Below are positions 54,304 through 64,000 of a stretch of DNA of 64,000 nt, piece after piece. The first letter of the stretch is position 1. Every line of letters starts with the position of its first letter. The stretch is taken from assembly GCA_006503475.1 (NCBI GenBank), contig RSEH01000068.1:111499-175498 (forward strand), in the 5' to 3' direction. The stretch is from Stentor roeselii. Taxonomy: Eukaryota; Ciliophora; Heterotrichea; Heterotrichida; Stentoridae. The position numbers were made by a program, and so were the translations under genes. The notes beneath the pieces were generated by a model. The model did not search any database and was not told the origin of the DNA. It was given only the letters and a program-made list of their open reading frames with translations.

Positions 54304-56241
54304 TTATATTTTCCAGGTGCCCGAAAATAGTTGAAATTGGAGTTTTAGATTATTAGGGGTATTATGGAATTTGATATTGGAGGGAAATGGAAAAGGATGG
54401 GATTTTAAGAGTTTTTGAGATTTGGGGTAGGGCAATGGGGGTTAGGGTTAGAGGATGGGTTTGGGTGGGATTGAATTTGGGATCTGAAGGAAAGGGTTTT
54501 TTTTGAGGTTTGATGGAGGATTGAGTTGATTTTACTAAGATTAACCAGAAATCGAATGCTAACATCAAACAGGCTTAAAAATCCTAAAAAAAGTCAAGAA
54601 AACTTAAAGGTTTTGAGTTTAGATGACGATAAACCAATCATGAAATCAAATGTTAAAATGAAGTCGTAATACATAGTGAATAGGAATTAAATCAAAATGA
54701 TAAAGATTGAACCTAAATAATCATAGTTTTTCCTTAAGTTCTTATCAGGAAACTAAATATTACATAAACTATCAAAAGAACTCTAGATAAAACTTAATAT
54801 GTAAAAATGAAAATTTTGCATGAAACTAATAATTTTGACTACAGAAAATTTGATAGTAAAAAATATTACTTTTAGGTAAATAAGAATTCTTTTTGATTTT
54901 ACTTTATATAAAGAAAAGGTGTTGATTTGTTAAATAGGAAATAATTGGATTGAGGATTTTATGTTACTGTCTCGAAGTCATTTGATGATTTGCTATTCAT
55001 TTACTTATGTAGGATGTTAAAGAAATCTGACATCATAAAAAAATTTTTGTATAATTTACCTGGATTCAAATTTAGATGATAATGCTTTGATCTAAACAAT
55101 GCGATTCCCGATGTAATTTTTTGTCACATATTTGCTAAAAAATTATCAAGCTCAGCTTTTTTTACTAGATATTCAAGTGTCAAATCTGAAAGCATCGCCT
55201 TTTGTTAATCACTTTTCATCAATTCATTATTTGGGTTTATCTGTAGACTATCATTATGTATCTTAATCATTCCATCAAATATAAGCGATAAGTGATCTTT
55301 TTTAAAAGTTTGAAGAATTCTTGTATAAATTTATAATTTTTCTTATCATGGAATCACAAAGTATAATCATTTTTTTTCAATCTAATCAGAGCTTCACTTG
55401 AGGATGATCTCTGATAAAAGTTTCAACTCTAAGTAATGATAAAGTTTGAGAATTACTGTCTTTTTATTTTTATTCAATATCGCATCACATCATATGGCTT
55501 TATGGCTTATCATTCACATCTAAACTTGAAACTATAAACAAATAAAACAAAAGCATATCTAATTTAAACGTCTGGCTAAGAAAACCATGCCAAAAGTAAT
55601 TTTCACAAATTTGAAATTTTATTGATTCTAAGTCTAAGATATTGGCATTTCACGATGAATCATGAATATGTTTCTATCTGCTGAATTTATCATTTTGAAG
55701 ATTAAAATGACATAAAGGTGCTTTAGAAACCTGTTAAAATAAGTAGAATAGCTATTATAAACTTTTCTTAAGAAAATTATTCAATATAGCTTATAGTCAT
55801 TTAAATAAGCTTTCTCTTGATATCGATTTATAAAATTTAGAACAAATTTCAGAAAATAAACTTCTTAAAAAATAGAATTTCTTATCAAGGTCTCTTCATT
55901 CTTCATCAATGAAATTTACTTACGAATGATTTTCAAAAAATTTTATTGCCATCGTAACAAAGCTTCTGTAAGTGTATTCCCCAAGAAGTATTCTAACTAC
56001 TTCAGCTCACTTATCAACTCTAAGAGCTTTTCAGGAAATTTTACCTTAAGTTTGTCTACCTTCATAAATTTGATCTCATAGTCTTTAAAGTAAAAAAAAA
56101 CTCTTCAGAATTAAGCTCATCCTAATCTAATAAAATAAAGTCTCAATAAAAACTCTCCAACAAAAATTCTATCAAAATTTAACACCTCACTCAACCCTTT
56201 ACCTCTTTTCATTAAACTTAAAGTCCATAATCAAACCCTTC
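54304..56241. other. Long AT-rich intergenic region
   Basis: 1.9 kb between divergent genes. The first 230 nt (54320-54540) are almost free of C on plus, which is G-free on the coding strand of the ISWI gene: a strand-biased leader. It includes GGGGTTAGGGTTAG near 54440, which resembles two telomere-type GGGTTA units but is too short to count as a telomere. The rest is AT-rich with no open frame of coding type. The last 140 nt before 56242 are C/A-rich and G-poor, as before most starts. Confidence 0.7.
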
Positions 56242-58386
56242 ATGTTCTCAATCCTCAGTGGCCAGAATAACTTCCTAATAATCATGAAAAAGAGGTTTTG
56301 GCTGCTATTCATCTGTCTATTGATCCTCTACAACTCTCTTAATTTCCTATCAATCTCTTCAATCCTCACTGATTCAACCCAAAAGTTCCTCATCGAAATT
56401 CCATCATCTAAACCTTCAGATCCTGGGAAAACCTCACTCATTGAAGAACAACTCACAGAAAGTATAACAAAAACTGAAAACCAGTTCCTTCCAAATGAAA
56501 TTAAGGCTTCTACTGAAGTAAAAAAATTTTACGACCCGGAAATTGATGCACTAAAAACTGAAGATTTTTTTAATAAAAATAACACCTTGGGTCAGAGGAA
56601 AGAGAAACTCAAGAATGTTGAATGTAAGTTCCCAGAATATCATTTTACTCAGCAGGAAATAGCTTTGATCTGGAAATACAAACCATATCGCCTATGTTCA
56701 ACCATGTCAAAAGACACCATTTTGATAGAAAATGATCAACTTAGAATTCAATGTGAATCAAAAAATAAACCGGAGTTTTTTGAAGAGATTTCAAGTCCTG
56801 AAACATTTGGAGGATCAAAGAAAATAATCGGAAATTGGACTCACACAATTCCAGACCTCACCCAAAAAAACTTCACCTTCATTAAATGCCAAGAAAAAAG
56901 CATCTACTCCATGGTCTTCATTCGATCATCAAAATCAATCTCTCTAAAATCCAAAAGACTATCAGATTCCATAAAATCCCAAAAAAACCTAAAAAATTCC
57001 CAAAAAATGAGTATCCTTCTTCTAACCCTCGACTCAGTAAGCAAAGGGAGTGCAGAGCGAAACCTAAAAAAAACATTAACCTTCCTGAACACCCAATCAT
57101 CTTTCAACTTTTACGACTTAAAAACTCCAGGAATTTCAGGAGGCCACAGTCAAGACAACATGGCGCCAATTCTTTACGGAGAATCAAAATCAAAAATTCA
57201 AGAAATTCTTGGAACTAGAATTCCATCATTTCACTCAAAAATTCATGAAGAATATCAAAAAAAAGCGATTTGGAGCCATTTCTCAAGTTTAGGTTATGTG
57301 ACAATGTTTTTACATGACACGGTCTGGGACTTTTTGTCTTATTTGACTGGAGCAAGGATTTTCTGTGATCATGTTTTCACGAATTATTGGAAAGTCGTTT
57401 GGACTGTCTACGGCTTTCATGATTTTCAAGATGGGCAAAGATGTATTGGGAATCAAAATTCACATAATATCAGTTTTGGATATATTTATAGATTTTTTGA
57501 AGTTTATCCTGAAAATAATAAGTTTTCTTATGTGCATTTAAATCCTGCACATGAAAAAAAAGGAAATATTCAAACTGTTGATGAAGATTTGAAAGATTTT
57601 TTAGGAAAGTTTGTTGAGTTGTTTAATTCGAGAAATGAAAGTTTTGTTATTTTTTTAATTGGAGATCATGGACAGAGAAGGGTAGAGATGCAGTTTGATA
57701 TAAGAAACTCTTATGAAGTGAAACAACCCATGTCTTACATTATAACTGATAAAAATTTTGAAGGTCATGAAATCCTTGATCACAACAAAAACATCCTTTT
57801 TTCCAGGTTTGACTTGCACTTGTCCTTGAAAGATCTCAGCTTTTTTCCCTACTTGAAATTAAACGACTTGGAATATGAAGAATTAAAAAAAAATTACGAA
57901 GTTCCAGAGGTGAAAAGTTTATTTAGAGAAAAAATCAGCAGCTTTAGAAATTGTGAAGATTTAGGTGTTCCTTATGTTTTCTGTCCTTGTAGTCAGTTTC
58001 TTAGAACTGATTCTGAAGAGGACTTGAAACTTCTGAGATTCGCTTTTGTTCCAATGGTGGGAAAGGTTTTACTTAAAATGAATAAGGGAAAAAATTGTCA
58101 AATTCCTGAAATGCCTGATGTTATTGATTATCAAAAATTTATTTTAAGTGAAGTTCAGGATGGATTTGAAGTTTTGTACTCGATTCATGTTAAAATTGAT
58201 GAAAAAAAAATTACTCAGTTTAAGGTCAGAGGATGCACTGAAAAAAAAATCATGGAGACGAAAAATTTCAAACAGGGAAAAATGTTTGAATCTACTTTTT
58301 ATGTTTATGACAAGTTGAAAATGTTTTATCAGGTTTATGAGGTTAATGGCTCGGGAACTTGTAGAGAAATCGTGTCTTTTCATTAG
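56242..58386 (+). CDS. DUF229-type membrane-bound phosphatase-superfamily protein
   Basis: 714 residues. A membrane segment lies at about 18-40 (FWLLFICLLILYNSLNFL), giving a type II membrane protein. The lumenal part from about 255 has the DUF229 alkaline-phosphatase-like fold: SILLLTLDSVSKGSAERNLK (metal-site Asp and the Ser at the active-site position, near 259), NMAPILYGE, and FLIGDHGQRRVEMQFDIRNS (metal ligands near 475) followed by QPMSYIITDK. The family (PF02995) is widespread but poorly characterised and is related to sulfatases and phosphoglycerate mutases. The C-terminal 220 residues are Cys-containing and specific to this protein. Substrate unknown. Confidence 0.83.
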   Translation: MFSILSGQNNFLIIMKKRFWLLFICLLILYNSLNFLSISSILTDSTQKFLIEIPSSKPSDPGKTSLIEEQLTESITKTENQFLPNEIKASTEVKKFYDPEIDALKTEDFFNKNNTLGQRKEKLKNVECKFPEYHFTQQEIALIWKYKPYRLCSTMSKDTILIENDQLRIQCESKNKPEFFEEISSPETFGGSKKIIGNWTHTIPDLTQKNFTFIKCQEKSIYSMVFIRSSKSISLKSKRLSDSIKSQKNLKNSQKMSILLLTLDSVSKGSAERNLKKTLTFLNTQSSFNFYDLKTPGISGGHSQDNMAPILYGESKSKIQEILGTRIPSFHSKIHEEYQKKAIWSHFSSLGYVTMFLHDTVWDFLSYLTGARIFCDHVFTNYWKVVWTVYGFHDFQDGQRCIGNQNSHNISFGYIYRFFEVYPENNKFSYVHLNPAHEKKGNIQTVDEDLKDFLGKFVELFNSRNESFVIFLIGDHGQRRVEMQFDIRNSYEVKQPMSYIITDKNFEGHEILDHNKNILFSRFDLHLSLKDLSFFPYLKLNDLEYEELKKNYEVPEVKSLFREKISSFRNCEDLGVPYVFCPCSQFLRTDSEEDLKLLRFAFVPMVGKVLLKMNKGKNCQIPEMPDVIDYQKFILSEVQDGFEVLYSIHVKIDEKKITQFKVRGCTEKKIMETKNFKQGKMFESTFYVYDKLKMFYQVYEVNGSGTCREIVSFH

Positions 58387-60249
58387 GTTAGGAATTTAGT
58401 AGAGATTTATAGTTGGGGTTTTAGGTTTTTTAGGATTATGATGGGCCTGAAGAGGTTAGATGAGTTTTTGAGTTTTAAGGATTGAAAAGTTGATAAATAA
58501 AATTACTATCAAACTTATCTATCTTAATCCTTCATACTTGTAATTTTTCATAAAATATTACTAACAAGTAATTCTAAGTCTCGATAGAAACATGATAACT
58601 AATCCAAATTAATAAACTCAAGGTATTGAGTTAAATTTGAATATTAAAAAATCATAAATTAATCAAAACACTTCTCATATCACTCAATATAAAACCCAGT
58701 TCTATAATTATACAAATGGAAATTTCTAAGTCTCTCCAAATAGTTTCAATTCATAATAATAGTCTCTAGCCCATTGAGTTTCGGAAAGCCCATCAAATGT
58801 CAAGACTCTTCAAGAACTCATACGACACTCAGCCTGTCCTCAAGGAGAAAAATGCCGCATCAGGATGGTTTCACGAAATCACATTAGTCTAAAGCTTTAC
58901 ATTGTAAGAAAAAATCAGTGGTATATTTAATGTAATTAAAATACAAAATATTTGAACCTTTTCATTATAAAGATAATTATGCTATATTTTTTTTATAAGA
59001 CTTTTAAAAAAAATTTCCAGGGTGTTAAGGGCTTTGTGGAAAGGTTGAGAAATATTCTGCTGAAAATAGTTTAGTTTTAATTTTTTGAAATAAAAACTAA
59101 ATGTTTTCAGCTGTTTCTAGGGAGGAAGTTATTCAATTCGATAGTGGATTTGGAAAATTTTATTTGAAAACCTGTGAGAAAGATGGTTAAAATATTAGGT
59201 TTTTCTTTGATATTATTGCTTAGGTTTGCTTGAATCATTTGAGGAATTGATCGTTGTGAATGAAAGTAATTGTTGATATTTCAAACTTTAAGATTAGAAT
59301 AACTTTTATTATGAAATTATATTAAAATTCTATCAAATTCATCATATCTTACTTATGTGATTTTATATGAAGCCTAAAATTATTTCAAAATGATCACGAA
59401 AATTTTTAAATATATATTAGCTAAGTAAACGCATTATCAGCTGTTTACTAGGCCCTTAAAATGTATAATATATTTTTGTCTAATATAGCTAGAATAATTA
59501 AATATAGTTAGTAAAAAAACAATTTAAAGCCGATATCCATGTTAAAGATTTGAAGAGCACTATTACTAGATATTTTTTGGGCTTGGAATATATCTGATTT
59601 TTATAAATTTTACCAATCATAAAACCATTTATATATTTTACCTTCGATATTATATACAAATATAATCCAAAATGAAAAAAATATCGATTCTGGTCGTAAA
59701 GCACTAAAGTATTCAAGTAGAATAAATTTCTAAGAAGTTAAAATTAATTGAAATTCTGGATATATATTATTATTAATAGACTTAGTTCTCTATCTATTGC
59801 CTAGCTTCACAATATAATTTTTAAATGTTGAATGAATTTATACCTTTATCCATATATTTACCTTATTATGCTTGAGTAATTATATTCAAATAAGTATTCA
59901 TCTTAACAAATTCTTATTATATATACTAAGAATACAGATGCAATAACAAAAGTATTTCTCTGACTATGGGAAATCCTGAAATGGATTATATATTCATCAT
60001 CTAATAAGATATGCTTTACAAAAATTTATTTACTTTGATACAAATTCAACTGAAAGAATATATAAATCAATATATAGTTTTCAGAATGGAAATTATAAAA
60101 GTTCTACTAGTATAAATATACTGAAAAATTCTTCTGGTTAGTTCAACACAGATTTACTAATTAAAGTAAATTCAAAACCAAACTAAGATTCCATATTTTC
60201 AGTAAGACTTTCCCAATTACCAGTAATTCCATTGCAATCTAATTAATTT
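58387..60249. other. Long AT-rich intergenic region
   Basis: 1.9 kb, mostly A and T with poly-A/poly-T runs, between the DUF229 gene and the superoxide dismutase. Apart from the short coding-like island near 58716-58892 I see nothing. A minus-strand frame at 59498-59716 is AT-derived noise. Confidence 0.65.
58716..58892 (+). other. Possible small coding island or gene remnant
   Basis: Inside the AT-rich spacer, a GC-richer patch can be read in one frame from ATG 58716 (17 codons, then TAG at 58767) and from an in-phase ATG at 58797, giving MSRLFKNSYDTQPVLKEKNA ending ITLV and TAA at 58890-58892. Many codons end in C or G, unlike the surroundings. No GT-AG intron of the usual size removes the TAG. 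It may be a 31-residue micro-protein, a relic of a lost gene or a structured RNA. Confidence 0.3.
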
Positions 60250-60984
60250 CTAAAAAGGCACAGCCTCTAAGTTACTCGCATAAGATTCATAAAACATTTC
60301 CACGACATCCCAATCAATAGCTCCAAAGAACGCATCATAATACTCCTGCCTCTTCCAAAAGTACTGCAAATAATAAGCATGTTCCCAAGCATCACATCCT
60401 AAAAACGGATAGCAGATCCCAGTTCCCTGAAATTTCATAAGCGTATTAACTTGATTCGGAGTAGTCCTAATTTCAATAAGTCCTGTCGAGTTAACACAAG
60501 CCCATCCCCATCCAGACCCGAAGATCTTTCCAAGTTTTTCATTGAATTCTTCATAAAAGCTATCAACTGATCCCCATTGGTTAACGATTTGTGTCGCTAA
60601 AGAACCTTCAGGACCTTCTTTTGCACATTCAGGGTTGGTTAAAATAAACCAGTATAAGTCATGGTTGTATATTCCTCCTGCATGTCTTTGAAGTTGCTCG
60701 TCATCTGCTGCGATTTCGTTCAGTTCAACTAAGCTTAATGACTGGTAGTCGGGTTTAGTGTCAAGGTATAAATTTAACTTGTCGACGTAGGTCTGATGGT
60801 GATGCTCGTGGTGGGCTACTACTATGTCCTCAGATATAAAGGGCTCTAGGAAAGTGTCATTGTAGGGAAGGTCTATCAGTTCGAAGGGATAGTAAGAGGT
60901 TTCGGACTCGTAAGGGACTTTTGAGGAACAGGATGATGATGAGTGGGCTTGATGGAATAGGATCAAGATCAAATTCGAAATCAT
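60250..60984 (-). CDS. Secreted Fe/Mn-type superoxide dismutase
   Basis: 244 residues including a signal peptide (MISNLILILFHQAHSSSSCS), so the mature enzyme should enter the secretory pathway, unusual for this SOD class. Ligands are all present: His in AHHEHHHQTYVDKL (near 58), His in YNHDLYWFIL (near 108), Asp and His in GCDAWEHAYYLQYFWKR (near 198-202). The core GSGWGWACVNSTG is normal. Metal choice: HAGGIYNHD has Gly where Fe enzymes have Gln, and TTPNQVNTLM has the second-sphere Gln (N-Q) typical of Mn enzymes, so Mn is favoured. The enzyme dismutates superoxide. Location might be surface vesicles or the pellicle. Confidence 0.93.
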   Translation of the reverse strand: MISNLILILFHQAHSSSSCSSKVPYESETSYYPFELIDLPYNDTFLEPFISEDIVVAHHEHHHQTYVDKLNLYLDTKPDYQSLSLVELNEIAADDEQLQRHAGGIYNHDLYWFILTNPECAKEGPEGSLATQIVNQWGSVDSFYEEFNEKLGKIFGSGWGWACVNSTGLIEIRTTPNQVNTLMKFQGTGICYPFLGCDAWEHAYYLQYFWKRQEYYDAFFGAIDWDVVEMFYESYASNLEAVPF

Positions 60985-61681
60985 TTTTTATTGGACTAGA
61001 TTAATGATGGACGTAGGATTAGAAGGAATTGAATTTTTAGGTATTATGAATTTGGTGATTTGAAATAGGAAAATTTTGGAATTTATAGAGGGAAGAATTT
61101 TTGAAATTGAAGATTTTTAGGATCATGATGTTGAATGACTGGGATCGTAGATGATTGGAGTAGATGTTATTTGAAAAAAAACGATTAAGAGTCTTTATTA
61201 TTCGATTTGAGACTTTTCTGTTAGTATAGGTATGAACAAATTTGATAATAGTCTTTAAGATTTAGTAGATTTGACTTTCATTTCTGATAATACTCATATT
61301 AAATTTAGATATTATGAAGTATCTAGGAAAACACTCAATCTTATATCTGAATAAGTATCTATTGAATAAATTTAATACTGATCATAATTTAATTTTTAGA
61401 TAAAAACCTTATTATCTTATTAATAATTTATACTATTAATCAAATGAAACTAGTATAAAGACATAGAAAAGTTGTTGAATATTAATTTTTAGGAGAATTT
61501 ATATGTATATTTATTCTCAAAGTCATGATAAAGACTCTTAAAACTAAAAAGTTTTATCCAATCTGAATTTTTCAACAGTAACATTCTAAACATAAAAAAT
61601 TATCTAATTTAAGTAAATTATTAAAAACATAAAGAAACCAATAGACTATTAGTATTTTAACATCATATTATTTATATATAA
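60985..61681. other. Divergent intergenic spacer
   Basis: About 700 nt. The first 150 nt are G/T-rich on plus (G-poor on the SOD coding strand; 61061-61120 has no C). The rest is A/T-rich with no open frame. Upstream of the GTPase start it is almost pure A/T. Confidence 0.6.
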
Positions 61682-62221
61682 ATGATTCATTCTACCCAAG
61701 AATCCCCAAATCCCAAAAAAGAATTGAAAATACTCATCCTGGGACATGTTCAGTCAGGAAAGACAAGCATCCTCTCAACTTACTTAAATTCTTCATTCAA
61801 AGATGAATACAACTCAACAATCGGAATTTCTTACTATTCAAGAATAATTTCTTTCAATAAAAATCCTGTAAAACTCAATATTGTAAGAATAAATTAGTGG
61901 GACTTTTCCGGAAGAGATAAATTTAGAGAGTTGAACACAATTTATATGAATTCTCATGCTGCGATTGTTGTTTATGATAAGACTTGCTTGGAGTCATTTG
62001 AAAGAGTTAGAAGATTTATCAATACTTTTAGAGAACAGAATGAGGAAGATCCTGTTGTTTTAGTTGTTGGGAATAAACTGGATTTGGAATCAAGTGTTTC
62101 TAGTGAACAAGGCATGGACTTGGCTTCGAGTCTTGGAGCTCTGTTTATGGAAGTTAGTGGAAAAACTGGAGAGAATATTGAATTTTGTTTTGATACTGTT
62201 GTGAGAGCTTGCTTAAATTAA
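61682..62221 (+). CDS. Ras/Rab-like small GTPase, one 15-nt intron
   Basis: Spliced product of 174 residues. Motifs: P-loop GHVQSGKTSI (GxxxxGKT), switch I with STIGISYY, DxxG as WDFSGRDKFREL, base recognition GNKLDLE (NKxD), and EVSGKTG (the SAK-like motif). The catalytic Gln of Ras (DxxGQ) is replaced by Arg (SGRDKF), which predicts low intrinsic hydrolysis. The C-terminus ends VVRACLN with a Cys third from the end and no CC or CAAX box, so lipid attachment is doubtful. Family: Rab- or Rho-like, not assignable; a divergent GTPase that may act as a GTP-locked switch or use an unusual GAP. Confidence 0.92.
61883..61897 (+). other. 15-nt intron in the small GTPase
   Basis: GTAAGAATAAATTAG with an in-frame TAG. 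Removal joins NPVKLNI to WDFSGRDKF, the universally conserved G3 strand of a Ras-family GTPase. Confidence 0.96.
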
Positions 62222-63438
62222 TTTGATGGATTTTTGTGAGTTTTAAAAAAGAGTTTTTTAATTTTATAGAGAATAATGGCTTTCGGACATATATATTTTT
62301 CTAATACTTAAACGTTATTTCTTTACTCATTATAGTAGTTTTATTTAGACAACTGATATTAAATATATTTTCATGGGAACGGAAAACACTTAATTTATTG
62401 AAGCTTATTTTTGATTTAAATCAGTTTTTAAGAATTATTTATAATTTTATATTATTGAGAGGTTGATGATACTGTAACTCTCTTTTGGAAGTCAAGAGTT
62501 TAAACTTAAGACATATAGTAGTACTTTATAATTAAAACAATAATATTTTATTACTAATTATAAATCGGCACAGTAAGTCTAAAAGTTTAAATTATTGCAC
62601 ACATAAAAGCCTTGAAATTCTGTTATTTACACATCATGCTTCTTATAATTGTTTTATACTGAAATTATCTACAAAATATATAAGGGTAAAATAAACAAGT
62701 AAACATAAAACTTTATAATTTTTCGCATCAACTAGAATTAAAGATCTTATGTAAGCACAACTATTGAAAAACATTAGAAAGCATAATAAAATATCAATTA
62801 ATATAACAATTGAAAATTTACTAGTTTATTCAAAATTTTTTGATTTTATATACGACTTTGATTATTATTTGAGGTATTTTATTAAGAGTATTTTTTTTAG
62901 GACATGAATTTGTATATCATGTTTTATATTCAGAAAACTTTTTCTTATTGCTCTATATCACTATAGATTCAGTATCAAAATATATATTAACTAGAAGTGA
63001 AAATATAGAATTAATATAAAATTATCAATGAGATTCATTGTTATAGCTCTTGTTTCTAATAAGCCCTTTACAAATCATTAAATTTCTATAATCTTTGCCG
63101 AAGTTTTCAATGTTTATAGTTTTTGGCATAATTAGGTTTAATTTTAACATATATATGATTATCACTTATTTCAAAGAGTTACTATCAAAACAATCTGATG
63201 AGCAAAATAGTAGAATAGGAAAAATATGATTAGATTGATATGAAAATTGAAAAGACTTATTAGTATTAAATATGTTTACTGATTTAATTAAACAACTCGT
63301 TACTAAATTCAATACTCTCTATTATTCGAGGATAAAATCACTAAATCTATAAATAATTCAATCAAATGTTGAGATATATTTTGTTGGTTAATAAATAAAT
63401 CCAATTCAATGCTAAACTAAATTTTACTAACTAAATTC
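62222..63438. other. AT-rich intergenic region
   Basis: About 1.2 kb between convergent genes, A/T-dominated with frequent runs of A or T. No open frame, repeat or RNA motif recognised. Confidence 0.65.
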
Positions 63439-64000
63439 TCAGATACTAGTAAAGACTATCCCGATGAAGGTTATAGTCTTTGCTAATCCAAAACTACTGC
63501 TACTGCTACTACTGCTGCTACTACTGCTGCTACTACTGCTACTGCTGCTACTATCATCATTTGGATTTAAAATATCTAGAATCTTATTGATCTGAACTAA
63601 TGCATTATTATATTCAGAGAAGTAAATATTGAAAACTTTCGGATTATAGCCAGTTTTGAAGAACGAATATTGTTTATACAGAGTGAAGTTTGTATAGTAA
63701 TAATAATAATGCAAACTATTGTTCAAGGACCCTTCATAACATTCTGCTGTTAAACCTAGTTGTAAATTGCAAGAGACCTCACTAATTTTATTGTAGTTCT
63801 GAATAGCTGTCTGTAAATTATAGTCACCCTCAAATGCCATACACGTTCCTGTACCATTAAAACCACAGACACAAGGCTTCCGATATTTTTCAGAACTATC
63901 ACCACACAAAATAGCATCATTATTATAACAATATACATTAGAGTCATTATATGAAGTTGGAGCAATCTCGCATGTATATATTTGTTCAGTAATTTGTATA
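63439..64000 (-). CDS. Cysteine-rich surface-type protein, N-terminus beyond the window
   Basis: The frame is open from the right edge to a TAG stop at 63439-63441, giving about 186 residues of the C-terminal part. It is cysteine-rich at first (CVCGFNGTGTCMAF, VSCNLQLGLTAECYEG) with a Tyr-rich stretch (HYYYYYTNF). It then has 20 consecutive Ser and ends FGLAKTITFIGIVFTSI, a short hydrophobic tail typical of a GPI-anchor signal or a terminal membrane helix. Ciliates display such cysteine-rich GPI-anchored proteins as surface antigens. That role is inferred from plan only; the rest lies outside. Confidence 0.7.
   Translation of the reverse strand, partial: IQITEQIYTCEIAPTSYNDSNVYCYNNDAILCGDSSEKYRKPCVCGFNGTGTCMAFEGDYNLQTAIQNYNKISEVSCNLQLGLTAECYEGSLNNSLHYYYYYTNFTLYKQYSFFKTGYNPKVFNIYFSEYNNALVQINKILDILNPNDDSSSSSSSSSSSSSSSSSSSSFGLAKTITFIGIVFTSI
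63493..63552 (-). repeat. Trinucleotide repeat coding for 20 Ser
   Basis: Twenty Ser codons, all AGT or AGC in mixed order, on the minus strand. Because both codons differ only at the third base, the array probably grew by slippage of an AGY trinucleotide and may vary in length between strains. Confidence 0.92.

Noticed and set aside
54437-54452. Telomere-like GGGGTTAGGGTTAG
   Set aside because: Only two repeat units, within a strand-biased leader; no evidence of a chromosome end or telomere addition.
59498-59716. Minus-strand frame in the AT-rich desert
   Set aside because: Composition is Asn/Ile/Lys/Tyr as produced by AT-rich noise, and no family or leader pattern supports it.
1-64000. 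CRISPR arrays, insertion sequences or transposase genes
   Set aside because: No spacer-repeat arrays, terminal inverted repeats or transposase motifs were seen; as expected for a eukaryotic macronuclear region.

Overview
The window is macronuclear-style DNA of a heterotrich ciliate, most likely Stentor or a close relative. Two things support this. First, nine very short spliceosomal introns can be placed inside genes; eight are exactly 15 nt and one is 14 nt, all starting GTA and ending AG. In the kinase, phosphatase, Kelch, RING and GTPase genes, removing them restores a recognisable domain. Second, TAA, TAG and TGA all end genes and none is read as an amino acid, so the code is standard, which rules out most other ciliates. 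The rest is typical of a protist: eukaryotic gene families, very short spacers, AT-rich non-coding DNA and genes on both strands.

Layout. 1-6.2 kb: tail of an unknown gene, a small basic protein, ribosomal protein eL14, a long coiled coil, an UPF3-like decay factor and a small unknown. 6.2-15.3 kb: a run of minus-strand genes spaced 9-57 nt apart except for one 372-nt gap. It holds an FCP1/SCP-type phosphatase, a coiled coil, two unknowns, ethanolamine-phosphate cytidylyltransferase, a SETD9-like SET protein split by an intron, and a TPR protein with two cyclic-nucleotide-binding folds. 15.4-27.3 kb: signalling genes, with an AGC kinase, a tyrosine phosphatase, a DYRK, an importin-alpha-like protein and a CaMKK-like kinase, followed by a candidate C/D snoRNA. 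27.4-35.8 kb: membrane and secretory proteins, with a Kelch/cysteine-rich receptor-like protein, a paraoxonase-like enzyme, GET1/WRB, BRE/BABAM2 and a transmembrane RING-H2 protein. 35.8-48.5 kb: PX-BAR sorting nexin, CDPK, coiled coil, IQ-like protein, a large MORN protein, a 999-aa unknown and a SHIPPO-repeat protein. 48.7-51.2 kb: a Gly/Met/Pro-repeat protein with two WWE domains, then a decayed relative. 51.4-64 kb: an ISWI remodeller, a DUF229 phosphatase-like membrane protein, a secreted Mn-type superoxide dismutase, a Ras/Rab-like GTPase with an altered catalytic position, and a cysteine-rich surface protein cut by the right edge, all separated by long AT-rich spacers.

Themes. Many genes suggest Ca2+ and phosphorylation signalling and a large microtubule cortex (CDPK, CaMKK-like, MORN, SHIPPO, coiled coils). 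The genome architecture is the most unusual part. Divergent start codons are only 13 and 26 nt apart and convergent stop codons abut exactly. The DNA before start codons is almost free of G on the coding strand for up to about 250 nt. Inside genes the strand composition flips abruptly between C/A-rich and G/T-rich blocks.
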